A DNA stretch of 64,000 bases from Ophiobolus disseminans (taxonomy: Eukaryota > Ascomycota > Dothideomycetes > Pleosporales > Phaeosphaeriaceae), in NCBI GenBank assembly GCA_010093685.1, contig MU006216.1, positions 2,598,487 through 2,662,486 of the forward strand. Reading direction: 5' to 3'. The notes beneath the pieces were generated by a model. The model saw only the letters and a list, made by a program, of their open reading frames with translations. It did not search any database and had not been told where the DNA came from. The position numbers were made by a program, and so were the translations under genes. Positions within the stretch are counted from its first letter, which is position 1, and the number at the start of each line of letters is the position of its first letter. Shown in pieces: positions 11,665-22,387 of this stretch.

Positions 11665-12066
11665 TTTGCTTCAGAGTGTTGCTAGCTGTCCTTATTGGCT
11701 CAAATGGGCTTTCGATATTGCGCAAACCACCTGCAAGTGTGATAATGATTTTCAGGGCAATGAGTCGCACTCAGGGCGGCATCCACCTCATCTTATCGCT
11801 ATTGGAGCCCATTACGATGAGGTTCAGTCGATGCAAATCCGGTTAGCCAACCGTGACGTGCGGAGTTTGCCTCGAGCTCGGTGGTTGGAGTTGCGCTTCG
11901 CTTAGCTCGTTATCTCCACCGCTTATCACTTCACCCCAACTTACTCCAAACATCATTGAGTCAGGGCTCCGGTATTGATCAAGAAGAGGCATGATGCTGA
12001 AGGGAAACTGCAATCACGTCTCCGAGTGCTCCCTTGCGCATTACGAGATCGAAGAACATTTCCGCC
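11665..12066. promoter_or_regulatory. Divergent promoter between the hydrolase and the alcohol dehydrogenase
   Basis: The two start codons point away from each other with 402 bp between them, so both genes can share regulatory sites. The segment includes CTTATCGC at about 11791, CGTTATCTCC at about 11908 and GCTTATCACTTC at about 11920. These contain GATAA on the minus strand, the core bound by AreA-type nitrogen GATA factors. Three such cores in 402 bp is suggestive only. Confidence 0.4.
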
Positions 12067-13239
12067 ATGTCTGACACAATGCGAGCAGCGCAGCTCGTGA
12101 AGGTAATGTGACGTCATTTGAACGTTAACGTGATGAATGCTAAACAAAAACAGTTCGACGAGCCATATCAGCTCATCGAGCGTCCCATACCTCGATGCGG
12201 TGACCATGACCTCCTTGTCCAAGTCTGTGCAGCAGGGTTCTGCCATTCGGATCTGCAAGTGCTGCGCGGCCAATTTCCAGCAAAGCTTCCAATGATTCCG
12301 TCGCATGAGCCAGCCGGCAGAATCGTACAAGTAGGCTCCAAAGCTAAAGGGCAGTGGAAGGTCGGAGACCGCGTTGGAATCTTGAACTTCAAGAACGCCT
12401 GCGAAGATTGCGTAGGATGCCGGCAGCATGCTCGACGAGCAGCGCGTCCTGACCCACGCTTCTGCCAAAGAAGAGAGATGGCCGGTTTCAGGCACGATGG
12501 CGCCTTCGCACAGTACATGTTGGCAGATCCCGAAACAACCGTACATCTCCCGAGTACTGTTTCCTACGAGCAGGGAGCGCCGTTGATGTGTGCTGGTGTA
12601 AGTCACTACCAAATGCCTGCGGTTTACATTTGTTGAAAATTTTCTTAGGCTACAGCTTGGGGTGCTTTGCGGAAATTAGATCTAGACGTAAAGCCCGGCG
12701 ATGCAGTCGCCATCGTGGGCATAGGCGGAGTTGGTCATCTTGGTCTACAGTTCGCGAAGGCTTTGGGATATAAGACGGTGGCGATTGACAACCGCCATGA
12801 AGGTCTTCAGCTAGCACTCGATCTGCCTGAACACCTGAGGCCGGACCTGATCATCGACTCGACCGCCAGCGATGCCGATGAGGCAATTCTAAACTTCACA
12901 TCAGACGAAGGCCTTGCTGGCATCGTGGTTTGCACCGATTCGATACAAGCGAATGCCTGGAGCCTTCAGCAGCTAGGAAACCAGGGCGTCATGGTACCAC
13001 TTGGGCTTCCGAAGGACAAGTGGCAATTCGATTCCGAATCTATGATCTTCCGAGAGCTCACCATCAAGGGCAGCTATGTTGCAAGTGCGGACGAAGTCGA
13101 AAATATGCTGAAACTTTTGGTTGAACATGGTATATCTTCGGATTTGACCATTCTGGACTTCGATCAGATTCCCGCTGTCGTTGAACGTTATCTACATCCC
13201 TCCATGAAAGGAAGATTAGTCATAAGAATAGCGGAGTAG
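12067..13239 (+). CDS. Zinc-dependent alcohol dehydrogenase (MDR superfamily)
   Basis: Three exons (12067-12102, 12154-12597, 12649-13239; both introns 51 bp) give 356 aa. The first exon codes only 12 residues (MSDTMRAAQLVK). Catalytic zinc ligands are visible as C42 (GFCHSD), H63-E64 (SHEPAG) and C158 (LMCAG). The structural zinc lobe has C95, C98, C101 and C116; the last spacing is longer than the usual seven residues, as in a fungal subgroup with the DPRFC-REMAGF pattern. The Rossmann motif IVGIGGVGHLGLQ follows. It should interconvert alcohols and aldehydes with NAD(P)H. It is divergent from the deacetylase-fold hydrolase and 232 bp upstream of the amidase. Confidence 0.9.
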
Positions 13240-13471
13240 ATTCTAGCCTATTTTGCCATTAGTTTGGGGTCACAGTTGGAGACGAATCCACTTCGGCTCG
13301 GTTGCAAAGCGTTGATCGGCATTGCCCGAATGCTCGCAATTGGGTTTGTAAGACCTTCTCATTTACTAGACTGCGCAGTCATATATCGCAATCCGACTCC
13401 ATTATTATGCTTATCATAAGCGCACAGTTCTTTTCTAATTATCGTGCAACAACCAACGCTTTATAGACCCG

Positions 13472-15256
13472 ATGTCTGTCTTTTTCGATTCGCCAATAAG
13501 GTTCGTGTTCATAAATATTTATTTCCACTGTCTATCAGCTGCTGACGAGGCTGAAGTGAAGATCTTGTCGCTCCAGGCGATGCAGAGTTGCTATTGGGAA
13601 ATATTGGAATCACCGATGGTATCTCTGCCACAGAATCAGGCGAATACCGCCAACTGCTCGCTGCCGTACATGATGTTGCGGAGCATATTCTTCAGCTGCC
13701 AGACTACGTACCGAATGCAGACAATGAAAGTTATCCCCGAGAGAATTTACATCGTCCATCTGAAGAAGAGCAGGAATTTGGTCACGCTTGGGCACACAAA
13801 TTTTTGATTCGGGGAAATCGAGCTGGGAACTTACTTCGAGGCAAGACGGTGTGTTTGAAAGACAACGTTGCAGTTGCTGGAGTTCCGCAGTTCTTTGGCA
13901 CCGATGCTATTCCGGCTTGGATTCCCGACTCGGATGCAACGGTTGTCAGGCGAGCGTTGGAGGCTGGCGCTGATATTGTGGGAACTACCATTTGCGAGAA
14001 CTTTTGCAACTCGACTTCGTCTTTCACGGTACATTCACTCATGTTCAATATGGTGGGCTATGGCTAATTCGATCAGAGCGCACAAGGTATCGTTCACAAC
14101 CCACATGCCGAAGGCTACTCGGCTGGTGGTAGTACCTCTGGTGGCTCAGCGGTGGTCTGTGGTGGTCTCGTCGACATCGCGATAGGTGCTGACCAAGGAG
14201 GAAGCATTCGAGTTCCCTCGTCTTTTTGCGGATGTAAGCAGTCAACCAGAAGAACTAGGTGTACGTTTGACTGAATATGCGACAGGCGTAGGATTGAAGC
14301 CGACGCATGGTCTCGTACCATATACTGGCATTTCTAGCGGTGACGCCATCAACGACCATGCTGGACCTATCGCAAGATCAGTTACCGATGTGGCTTTGTG
14401 CCTAGATGCGATCAGCGGAAGAGATGACTACGATGACAAGACACTTGGGGCTCCGACTTATGGCACGTCGCAATACGCTCATTCTCTCCAAGCTTCAGTA
14501 GCAGGGATGAAGATTGGCATTCTCATTGAAGGGTTCGAACATCGCTTGGTCAACAAGGACGTTAAATTGAGTGTAATGAGAGCTGCTCGCTCATTCGAAC
14601 ACCTCGGCGCCACCGTGCAAGAGGTGTCCCTCCCCTCACATTTAGAAGGGCCAGCTATTTGGACCATTCAGCAGCGAATAGCCGGAACACTCGGTATGAT
14701 GGGCTACGCACATGGTCGAAGAGGTCTCTTCTCAACAGCATACGAAGCAGCTCGTCAGCCATGGACGAATGAGAGTTTCCAAAAACTGTTCCCGTCCACC
14801 AAAAACACCATCATCAACGGCCTCTCCCTCATGCAGAACTATCCTGGTCTTTACGCAAAGACCATGAACCTTGCGCAACAGTTGCGAGATTCGTATGAAC
14901 GACTCTTTGAAGAGTACGACTTGATCTTAATGCCTACGACTCCCTTCGTCGCACCTCCAGGCGTGGATTGGAAGCGTGGAGATTCGCCGATGAGCGCATT
15001 GAAGCCAAGCATGGGGATCACCACCAATACCGCTATCTTCGATGTCACTGGCCATCCAGCTATGTCATTACCCGTTGGATTTGCACCTTCAAGCTATGAT
15101 CCCAGTGTCAGGCTCCCAGTCGGAATGCAATTGGTGGGAGGCTTGTGGCAGGAACAAAAGATTCTGGATGCGGCATTCGCATGGGAGTCTACAAACGACT
15201 GGAAGCAGATTGGAGTGGATAACAAGCAGGAGCAGAAGTTTCCAACGAAGCTATGA
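13472..15256 (+). CDS. Amidase, amidase-signature (AS) family
   Basis: Four exons (13472-13500, 13557-14028, 14077-14233, 14286-15256) give 542 aa. The short first exon (MSVFFDSPI) is inferred: it uses acceptor AG at 13555-13556 and gives the N-terminus expected for fungal amidases; the first ATG of the main exon, 13588, would start the protein shorter. The Ser-cisSer-Lys triad is intact: Lys in VCLKDNVAVAG, cis-Ser in GGSTSGGSA, and nucleophile Ser in GADQGGSIRVPSSFCG. The third exon junction creates GCVGLKPTHGLVPYTG, a family hallmark. It hydrolyses a carboxamide to acid plus ammonia, probably in the cytosol. Together with the neighbouring ring-opening hydrolase it could act as a half-amidase. 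Substrate is not established. Confidence 0.88.
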
Positions 15257-15327
15257 TGCATCCAGTTTAGCAGCATTCACATGGAGTAACTACAATATCA
15301 ACGCTTCCATTATCACAACATTCTACC

Positions 15328-16234
15328 TCAGTTGATGGTATAGCCACCATCGACCACTAGTGCATGCCCTTGGATGAACGATGCTTGAGAAGAACACAGG
15401 AACAGTACGGCGTCAGCGACTTCCTCCGGCGTTCCCATTCTCTTCATTGGCGCTATATCAATTGCAGGCTTTAACGCCTCCGCCATCGCTTTCGAGGCTG
15501 TAGTCATGGGCGTTTCAATGACACCCGGACAGACACAATTTACTCGAATTTTGTCATCGGAGTAGTCAATCGCGTTGGCTCGAGTCATGTTGATGATCGC
15601 AGATTTCGATGCGCAGTATGCCGCTGCAGAGTTAGATTAGCCAAAACCCATCGAGGCCATGGGTGAATGACAATCTCACCTGCACCTGGTCTTGCGACTA
15701 CACCAAGTTGACTCGCTATGTTGACGATTGAGCCTCTTTGTTTGGGATGCTCCTTGAGAGGCTCCTGCTTCAGCATATTGCGCAACTGCGCCCGACAACT
15801 AAGCCATGAGCCTTTGTAGTTGATGTTGTTTAATCGATCAAATGCATCGGTTGTCATTTCCACTGCCTTGATCACGTCGCCTCCCAAAATGCCTGCGCAA
15901 TTTACTGCATAATCGAGCCTCGAAAACCGGGAGTACGTTTCATTATTGAAAGAATCGACGAACTTTTCGTCGGCAATATCCCCAGCTCTATTAAGAACTT
16001 CGACGGAGGGGTTCATGCTTAGTATTGCATCTCGTGTTTGGTCAAGTGTTTTTGGGTTGATGTCGGTTATGGCGATCCGCGAACAGCCCGCGCGAGCAAA
16101 GCCTTTGGCAACAGCGGCACCGATGCCTAGGCACAGTCAATATGCATATACGGATCGATAGAGTCATGCGTACCAGTTCCTCCAGCACCCGTTACAACAG
16201 CAACGCCTGGGAAAAGTCTCGCCAGTGATGCCAT
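15328..16234 (-). CDS. Short-chain dehydrogenase/reductase (SDR, classical)
   Basis: Three exons (16174-16234, 15680-16126, 15328-15623; introns 47 and 56 bp) give 267 aa, a normal classical SDR length. The cofactor motif TGAGGTGIG is completed across intron 1. VNCAGILGG carries the structural NAG-type site, IVNIAS the catalytic Ser, and YCASK the Tyr-x3-Lys, assembled across intron 2. The tail CVCPGVIETPMT and ALVVDGGYTI are typical. An acidic residue after the second strand (AITDIN) favours NAD(H). It converges with the amidase (71 bp apart) and is divergent from the regulator gene, so co-regulation is plausible. Substrate is unknown. Confidence 0.9.
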
Positions 16235-16553
16235 GGCTGTAATATTCGCAACTCCTAAAGGACAATTAAGATAAGGACATTCATCAACTCAATCAGCGAC
16301 GGGAGCAAAGTGCTTGGATAATGGAGCATGACGTCCCGCCAGCATCGAAGCGAGCTCGATGGGGTAGCGATAGTCGTGGCGTCTATTGGAGTAGGCTCGC
16401 GATAACCGTTTAGACGCAGGCGCTATCTTGACTAGCTGGCTCAACAAGGTTACCGGTAACGCTCGGCCGCGATATGCATAAGACCCACCGCTTCGCCACT
16501 CATCTCCAATTTCATCTCCAACCTTTTTCTATGCACTTGCGAAATGTTCCTAT
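16235..16553. promoter_or_regulatory. Divergent promoter shared by the SDR and the zinc-finger regulator
   Basis: Only 319 bp separate the two start codons. The segment is GC-rich in the middle, with CGGCCGCG at about 16465 and a palindromic GGTTACCGGTAACG at about 16447-16460. The palindrome GTTACCGGTAAC is a candidate operator for autoregulation by the adjacent transcription factor, but its function is inferred only from symmetry and place. Confidence 0.4.
16447..16460. repeat. Perfect palindrome GTTACCGGTAAC in the SDR/regulator promoter
   Basis: Twelve bases read identically on both strands, about 100 bp upstream of the regulator start and about 215 bp upstream of the SDR start. A perfect 12-bp palindrome in a 319-bp shared promoter is uncommon. 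It may bind a dimeric factor. No other copy was noticed in the window by eye. Confidence 0.5.
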
Positions 16554-19218
16554 ATGCACGAACTCGCCCACATATGTAGTCACTGCGAACGAAGGTTCAA
16601 GCGAGCGGAACACCTGACTCGCCATCTCCGCACACGTGGGTCATCCTATCTCCGCAACACTTGGCATCACAATCAATTGCTTTCTGAGCTCATGCGATGA
16701 TACGACAAAACATGCTTTCGGTCCTCGAGTTAAGTTCACGACTTGTTGGAGTGTGAATAATTTCTGAGGATGACTGGGCTGTTGTGTCGGGACATGAACA
16801 CCTGCGACACCTGGCTACAGTCTACCTTCGACGATACGAAGATAGCTGATTTTGTTACTAGATACCCGGGAAAAGCCATACTCGTGTCGTTGCGGTGCGG
16901 CTTTCACACGTCGCGATCTTTTGACGAGACATTGGCGGATTACGCAACATGCTGGTAACTCTAATACAACAGAAACGACATCGCTGTCTGAAACCGTTCC
17001 AATAGGGGCGAGTCTGCAGCAGCAGGTCACGACTCATGTGCAAAACGACACTTTGAACGGAATGAATATCGGTGTAGGAGGAGCGAATGGACACCTTGTG
17101 CCACACGTACAGCAGAACCAGCTCGATCTCGATGTGCGGACCGCAGCTTTTGGAGATGGACAAACACAACTCATCACTCAAGGTATGCCTTTTGGTGTGC
17201 TGACAGTAGGTTGGACATGCTTCTTACTGTTCTTTTAGGTCTACATCAAGAGCCTTACCATGATGAAGAAGATTTCCGAGATTTTGTCAATTTTATTGAT
17301 GGTGTAGGTCTGTCAGCGCAATGGACTCCTGAGTATGACTTCGATTGGATGCGCTTTGGTGACCAACATCAAGACTCACGCAGACACTCTCAGGAGCCTA
17401 CAAGTCTACACTCACCACCGACTGAAGATATTGGCACGCCTTTCAGCTCTTGGCTACCATCAGCTCCAGCCGACGATCAGGTCCATTTAAGGTCTCAAGT
17501 AAGCGATGGTAAGCCTGACACTGAACTCGAAAATTGTGTGATTGCTTGCTGACTGAATTCTGACAGATGCTCGTGAGAAACGAACAAAGAATGGAACATA
17601 CCATGTCACAGATGATCACCGGACCTTTTTGGTGTCAATGCTCCAAACCCTACCCGCTCCGATATCCGATTATGAGATGCCCTCCCGACATACACTGACG
17701 CGGTACATAACAGCCTTTTTTGGCGGCTTCCACTCCCACTTTCCTTTTATACACGCTCCCACATACAAACCATCATGTTCTCCATTGGAGCTCACGTTAG
17801 CCATGTGTGCTGCTGGAGCGCAGTATTGCTTCGAGCGAAGAAGTTCAGAGCGCTTATTTCGTGTGGCCAAGGCAATCGTCTTTGAGCGTTTACGGCAAGA
17901 AGAATCACATTTTGGTCCTCAGACGCTAGCCTTCATTGCTTCGACGAATGTTCTTTCTCCTGAAGTGGCACCTATCTCACGACGCTCCGGTCCTTGGTCC
18001 CCCCTTGACATGGCTAAGACACTCCTCATCCTGGTCGGCTTTGCGACCTGGGATCGGAAGGACTTGCTGCAACAGGCTTTCGCACTGAGGGGTCTACTAG
18101 TACAAACTCTGCGCGATATTGGACTCAGAGAAGAACAGCCCAGTACGCATGGCTCAACATCTAGAACAGCTATGTGGGACCAATGGGTGCAAAAGGAATC
18201 TTCGAGACGTACAAAACTCGTAGCTTTCTGCTACATCAACGTACACAGCATCGCGTACAACATCCATCCTCTTCTTTGGAGTAGTGAACTGCACCTGCAA
18301 CTTCCATGCTCCACTTCGGAGTGGCAAACTGCCAGCGCCGCACAATGGACTGCACTCCAGCGCGATGGAAAGGACAACTCCATGCACTTCCAGCAAGCGC
18401 TATCAATCTTGCTGCAAGCCACGACTGGCGCAGAGTCAGTGCATCCAATACCGAGTCCAATTGGGAACTACATTCTTCTCCATGCCCTGCTTCAACGCAT
18501 CCACGTTGTTCGTGAGCTTTCATTCCCATCAACATCTCCAGTGACTTTGTCTATTGCCGAATTGGATATTATCGGACGTGCACTACGTTCTTGGACTTCG
18601 CTTTGGCAGCAAACGCCTGAATCGATTTTAGATCCTAACAACGAAAGTGGGCCCATCCCTTTTACATCCAGCGCACTTCTTTCAGTGGCTTACGTACGCT
18701 TGTCGCTCAACATTGGACCGCACCGGCACTTGGAAGCCCGCGATACTGATGTTACAGCCGCTGGTCTGACTCATCTGCCGGACATCGAACGCAATGATAA
18801 CTTACTCTCAGCACTGCTCTACTCGACTCATGCACTGAGCATACCTGTCAGATTGGGTATCGACAGAGTTGCCAGAAGTCAAGCGTTCTTCTGGAGCGTC
18901 CAACATGCGATATCAAGCTTCGAATGTGCGATATTCCTCGGCAAATGGCTTTGCTCGATTCCAAGGCCGTTTCGTGAAGACGCTTTGTCACGATCGGAAC
19001 ACCGCATACTACACTGGGTCCGATGTATCATCAAAGAAGCCTATGCAGTAACCGATTTTGAGGAAGACGAGGTAGAGCTCACTGCGCCTGATGAGCCCTA
19101 TGCACTTGGCATCGCAGTGCTGAATATCTGGTGTCGATTCTTCCGAGGTAATACGCAATGGCAGTTCGTAGTCAACCTAGGACTGAGTCTGGAGAAATAC
19201 ATGAGAACTCTGGTTTGA
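16554..19218 (+). CDS. C2H2 zinc-finger transcription factor with fungal-trans domain
   Basis: Four exons (16554-16635, 16862-17182, 17239-17508, 17567-19218) give 774 aa. Finger 1 has C8, C11, H24 and H28; finger 2 uses a compact C36-x-C38 pair with H51 and H57. The two are joined by HTREKPYS, whose first His codon is split by intron 1. That intron is 226 bp, about four times the local norm. A Ser/Gln-rich linker leads to a fungal-trans regulatory domain from about residue 265 (YITAFFGGFHSHFPFIH) to about 500. Such two-finger plus fungal-trans proteins are nuclear pathway regulators. Divergent from the SDR and beside the amidase and dehydrogenase, it is the likely controller of that block. 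Confidence 0.88.
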
Positions 19219-19976
19219 CGTGGCGTGTCTCCCAGTCGTGCGTAACATTCTGCGGTGTCCAAATGTGCCGAACACCTGTAGAGTCCGAACACGGTGCGCA
19301 TGTCCAATCACCCCTCGAAAGGACAGTATAGCCGTACGCGCGCAGTCTTTGGGTTGTCTTTGCTTCGCAATTCGGAATGATCAATCCATACAGGCGGTTG
19401 TCAGCAGGTGGCGGTCAACGTCCAAATCGTTCCATAGTACAATGGAATCCTGGGGCAGTGATGATGTGATCAAAGCATCATCTGCTCATCACATCTCCTG
19501 TCGCGAACCTTTGTGCTTCGGCCTGATCACGTTCGAGAACGTGCTGAACCGCGGCGTTGGGTTCCCACACTGCTCGCTAGAATCCCAAATGCAGACTGGC
19601 AACAAAATTGCCTGTACTCAGGGTCCTGTCTTTGTCTCGTCCGTGAGCTCGTGTATTTTACTCTTGCCCGTCGAGCTGCGGTGTTGAGCGAACATCGCTA
19701 CTCAGAACGCCCTGCTCAGCCCGATTGAAGGAACTAGGGGCCAACAGACATCATCAGCCAATAGCAAAATCACCGCCAATGCGCTCAGCTGCAACGATGA
19801 TTGTCTTTTCAGCTGATCCGTCGCAGCCACTGTCGCTCGCTTGAAGTTTAGCTCCGGCCCGCCGATAGCGCTGAAGCGAGCTTGCGGCTCTGTATGTATG
19901 AGGCTACCCCGCGCATGAACCTTTCCCGGCTCTTCATCGTTCCCTGCCGTCGCACAAAAGCTCGACCCCGCACACC
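19219..19976. other. Intergenic, no gene seen
   Basis: This 758-bp stretch runs from the end of the regulator to the DJ-1-like gene. Short open frames (for example 19220-19687) have no domain and no coding-like composition. It should contain the terminator of the regulator and the promoter of the next gene. Confidence 0.4.
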
Positions 19977-20801
19977 ATGTCCGACTCCATAGACCAACAA
20001 TCTACCACCAACGGTACTGACGGTGCGACAAATGGTACTCCGAAGCAGCCGCTCTTTGAAATAAATGGGAAAGACCCAGTACACTATGGCGTTCTTCTCT
20101 TCCCAGGCTTCCAGGCGCTCGACGTATTCGGTCCACTAGATGTCTTCAATTCGCTCTCTATGTTATATAACTACCCCATCAAGATGACCATGTTGGCAAA
20201 GACATCAAAAGCAGTGGAGACATCACATCAGCGAGCCGGAAACCAGATGTTCTCACATCCTGAAACCGACTGTTCTCAAAGCATGCAAATCGACCGAACT
20301 TTTGAAGATCAGCTCAAGATCCAAGAAACGGGCACACATGGCGAGAACGGCAAAGGTTGCATTGACGTCTTGATCGTTCCTGGCGGAGTCGGCACACGAA
20401 ACGACATGGCTGCTGAAATCGACTTCGTTAAGAGAATGTATCCAAGCCTGAAAGCCGTGCTGTCAGTCTGCACCGGCGCAACGATTCTTGCGCGTGCAGG
20501 TGTGTTAGATGGACGTCGTGCGACCACCAACAAGCGCGCGTGGGACTGGGCTACTGGCAACGGACCTCACGTGAACTGGATAGGCGAGGCGCGATGGGTT
20601 GTAGATGGCAACATTACGTCCTCATCAGGCATTTCGGCAGGAGTTGACGCAACATACGCATTTGTTTCGGCGAATTATGGGGAGACCATTGCGCAGGACT
20701 TAGCTGATAGTGCCGAGTATGTGAGGTGGACGGATGCAGATCACGATCCATTTGCCAAGAGGTGGAATGTCTGGGGAAAGAGGGGGAGTCTGGCGAGATA
20801 A
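19977..20801 (+). CDS. DJ-1/PfpI family protein (class I glutamine-amidotransferase-like)
   Basis: Single exon, 274 aa. After about 30 hydrophilic residues the core starts with HYGVLLFPGFQALDVFGP, a family hallmark. The nucleophile elbow is SVCTGATIL with Cys165, preceded by the IVPGGVGTR strand that carries the glycine-rich turn. The layout is closest to isonitrile-hydratase/ThiJ-like members rather than to proteases. An insertion (about 84-125) between the strands is Ser/Gln/Glu-rich. Possible activities include isonitrile hydration, glyoxalase III or deglycase function; sequence does not decide. Probably cytosolic. Confidence 0.85.
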   Translation: MSDSIDQQSTTNGTDGATNGTPKQPLFEINGKDPVHYGVLLFPGFQALDVFGPLDVFNSLSMLYNYPIKMTMLAKTSKAVETSHQRAGNQMFSHPETDCSQSMQIDRTFEDQLKIQETGTHGENGKGCIDVLIVPGGVGTRNDMAAEIDFVKRMYPSLKAVLSVCTGATILARAGVLDGRRATTNKRAWDWATGNGPHVNWIGEARWVVDGNITSSSGISAGVDATYAFVSANYGETIAQDLADSAEYVRWTDADHDPFAKRWNVWGKRGSLAR

Positions 20802-21246
20802 TCAGGCACGAAGACACAAGGTAGTTACCGGAAAAGTGTTGCCTCTCTTTCTTGTTAAAGTAAAGAGGATAATATGTTAGTCACGAATTGCAGCGCCAAA
20901 GTCTTCTGAAGTCTTAAGCTCGGGCTACAAATGTTTTAGTAGAAGTCAAGCCGAAAAGTTACTTTGCACAACCCACGCCCTGAACGTAATCATGATGTAA
21001 CTGTAACGGCGATCTGTATGATGTCCATGTTCCGATGCAACCTACTATACTAATCTTTGGCTAAACAATGTAGTGCAACATTCACTATCGTGATTAGTGA
21101 ACTCCACAACGACATGATTACTAGACAGCAGCTAACCCCACAAGTACCACTGTATAAGTAGATCAGCCACCACAACACCTAAATCGGCATCTCCAATACT
21201 ATCCATCTTTCTATCTTCTCACCTCAACTACCTCAAAACTACCACA
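20802..21246. other. Intergenic with TATA-like element before the tautomerase
   Basis: No gene is seen. TATAAG at about 21153, roughly 95 bp upstream of ATG 21247, is a plausible TATA element. The last 60 bp are rich in C and A (CTCAACTACCTC...), the usual fungal leader composition. Confidence 0.4.
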
Positions 21247-21826
21247 ATGCCTCTCTGGATCGTCTACCACCCGCCCTCCACATTCACCACTCCCGAAATC
21301 AAGAAGGAATTCGCCCAAGCCATAACAGCGATCTACAATACCATTCTCCCCGCTTTCTACGTCAACGTGCTTTTCCAACCCATAGAGCCCAGCTCGTTCC
21401 TCATCGGCGCCGTGGCGCGCCCAAGCCCACATGTAGCAGCAAACGAACCAGGCCAGAAAAGTGATGTACCGTTCATTCGCCTAACCATCGAACACATCGC
21501 ACGATCGCTGTAAGTAGCATGCTTCACAAGAGTCAACATAAAAAAGCACGACGGCCACTAATATCAACAGCCCCACCCCCGAAATCCGCGACAGCTTCCT
21601 CAAGAAGATTGACGCAGCGATGAAGCCCTTTATCGCGGACATGGGGTACGACTGGGAGTACAGCATTGACGAGACGAGCCGTGACTTGTGGAAGGTTAAC
21701 GGTATGGTCCCGCCGAAGCAGGATACCAAGGCGGAGAAGGAGTGGAGGGAGACGAATGTTCCGGCGCCGTTTAAAAAGGCGGATGGTGGGTTGGAGGGAG
21801 AGGGCATGGAGGGGAGTAAGCTGTGA
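21247..21826 (+). CDS. Tautomerase, cis-3-chloroacrylic acid dehalogenase-like
   Basis: Two exons (21247-21509, 21571-21826; intron 61 bp) give 172 aa. The protein begins MPLW, so Pro is N-terminal after Met removal, the catalytic base of the tautomerase superfamily. The fused-monomer length and the FIRLTIEHIAR and PFIADMGYDWEY segments fit the fungal cis-CaaD-like group (Tautomerase_3). Natural substrates of fungal members are mostly unknown; dehalogenation is known only for bacterial relatives. It follows the DJ-1-like gene in the same direction (445 bp apart). Small, cytosolic, no signal peptide. Confidence 0.85.
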
Positions 21827-22387
21827 GAAGATGTTGGAGGAGCAGTGCAGTGCTGAGAAGTGGCTATGTAGTGGGGTATTGTTCCTCTAGAAATGGATGC
21901 CATGTGCAATGGTCTTGATGTAGACACTGATGAATATCAACCAAGGAATCAATTCCGTCTATTGAACGCTGGGTGTAATGATGTGCCCCAAGATCGCAGC
22001 CTGAAGAGCAAACGATCGTCCATGTCTCTCAAACATCGTCGTGAGTCATGATGTACAAAAGCAAACGAACAAAAGTCACACCGGGGTATCATCCAAACGC
22101 CGAATCCATGCTCCATGCAAACGCAGTACTGCCTGGGAATGCGCCGGTAATGTCGTAAGAACTTGTGAAAGTCGTAGTCGCCACCGTGAGCGTAAGAAAA
22201 GATGTCGCAGTGTATGAAGGTGTCGTCAATCTCATCCTGGGCCGCCCATATGCATGCTCAACTCCAACGCCGCAGTCGCAACGCTCGTGATGCTCGTGAT
22301 ATCATAAGTCGCAATATCGCTGTGCCTGCTCGTAGTTGTACCAGCCAGACTCTATCGCGAGACTGTATCGTGAATATGCTCGCGCCA
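21827..22387. other. Convergent intergenic region
   Basis: It lies between the 3' ends of the tautomerase (plus) and the unnamed gene (minus). No open frame with recognisable content was found; it should hold both terminators. Confidence 0.4.
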
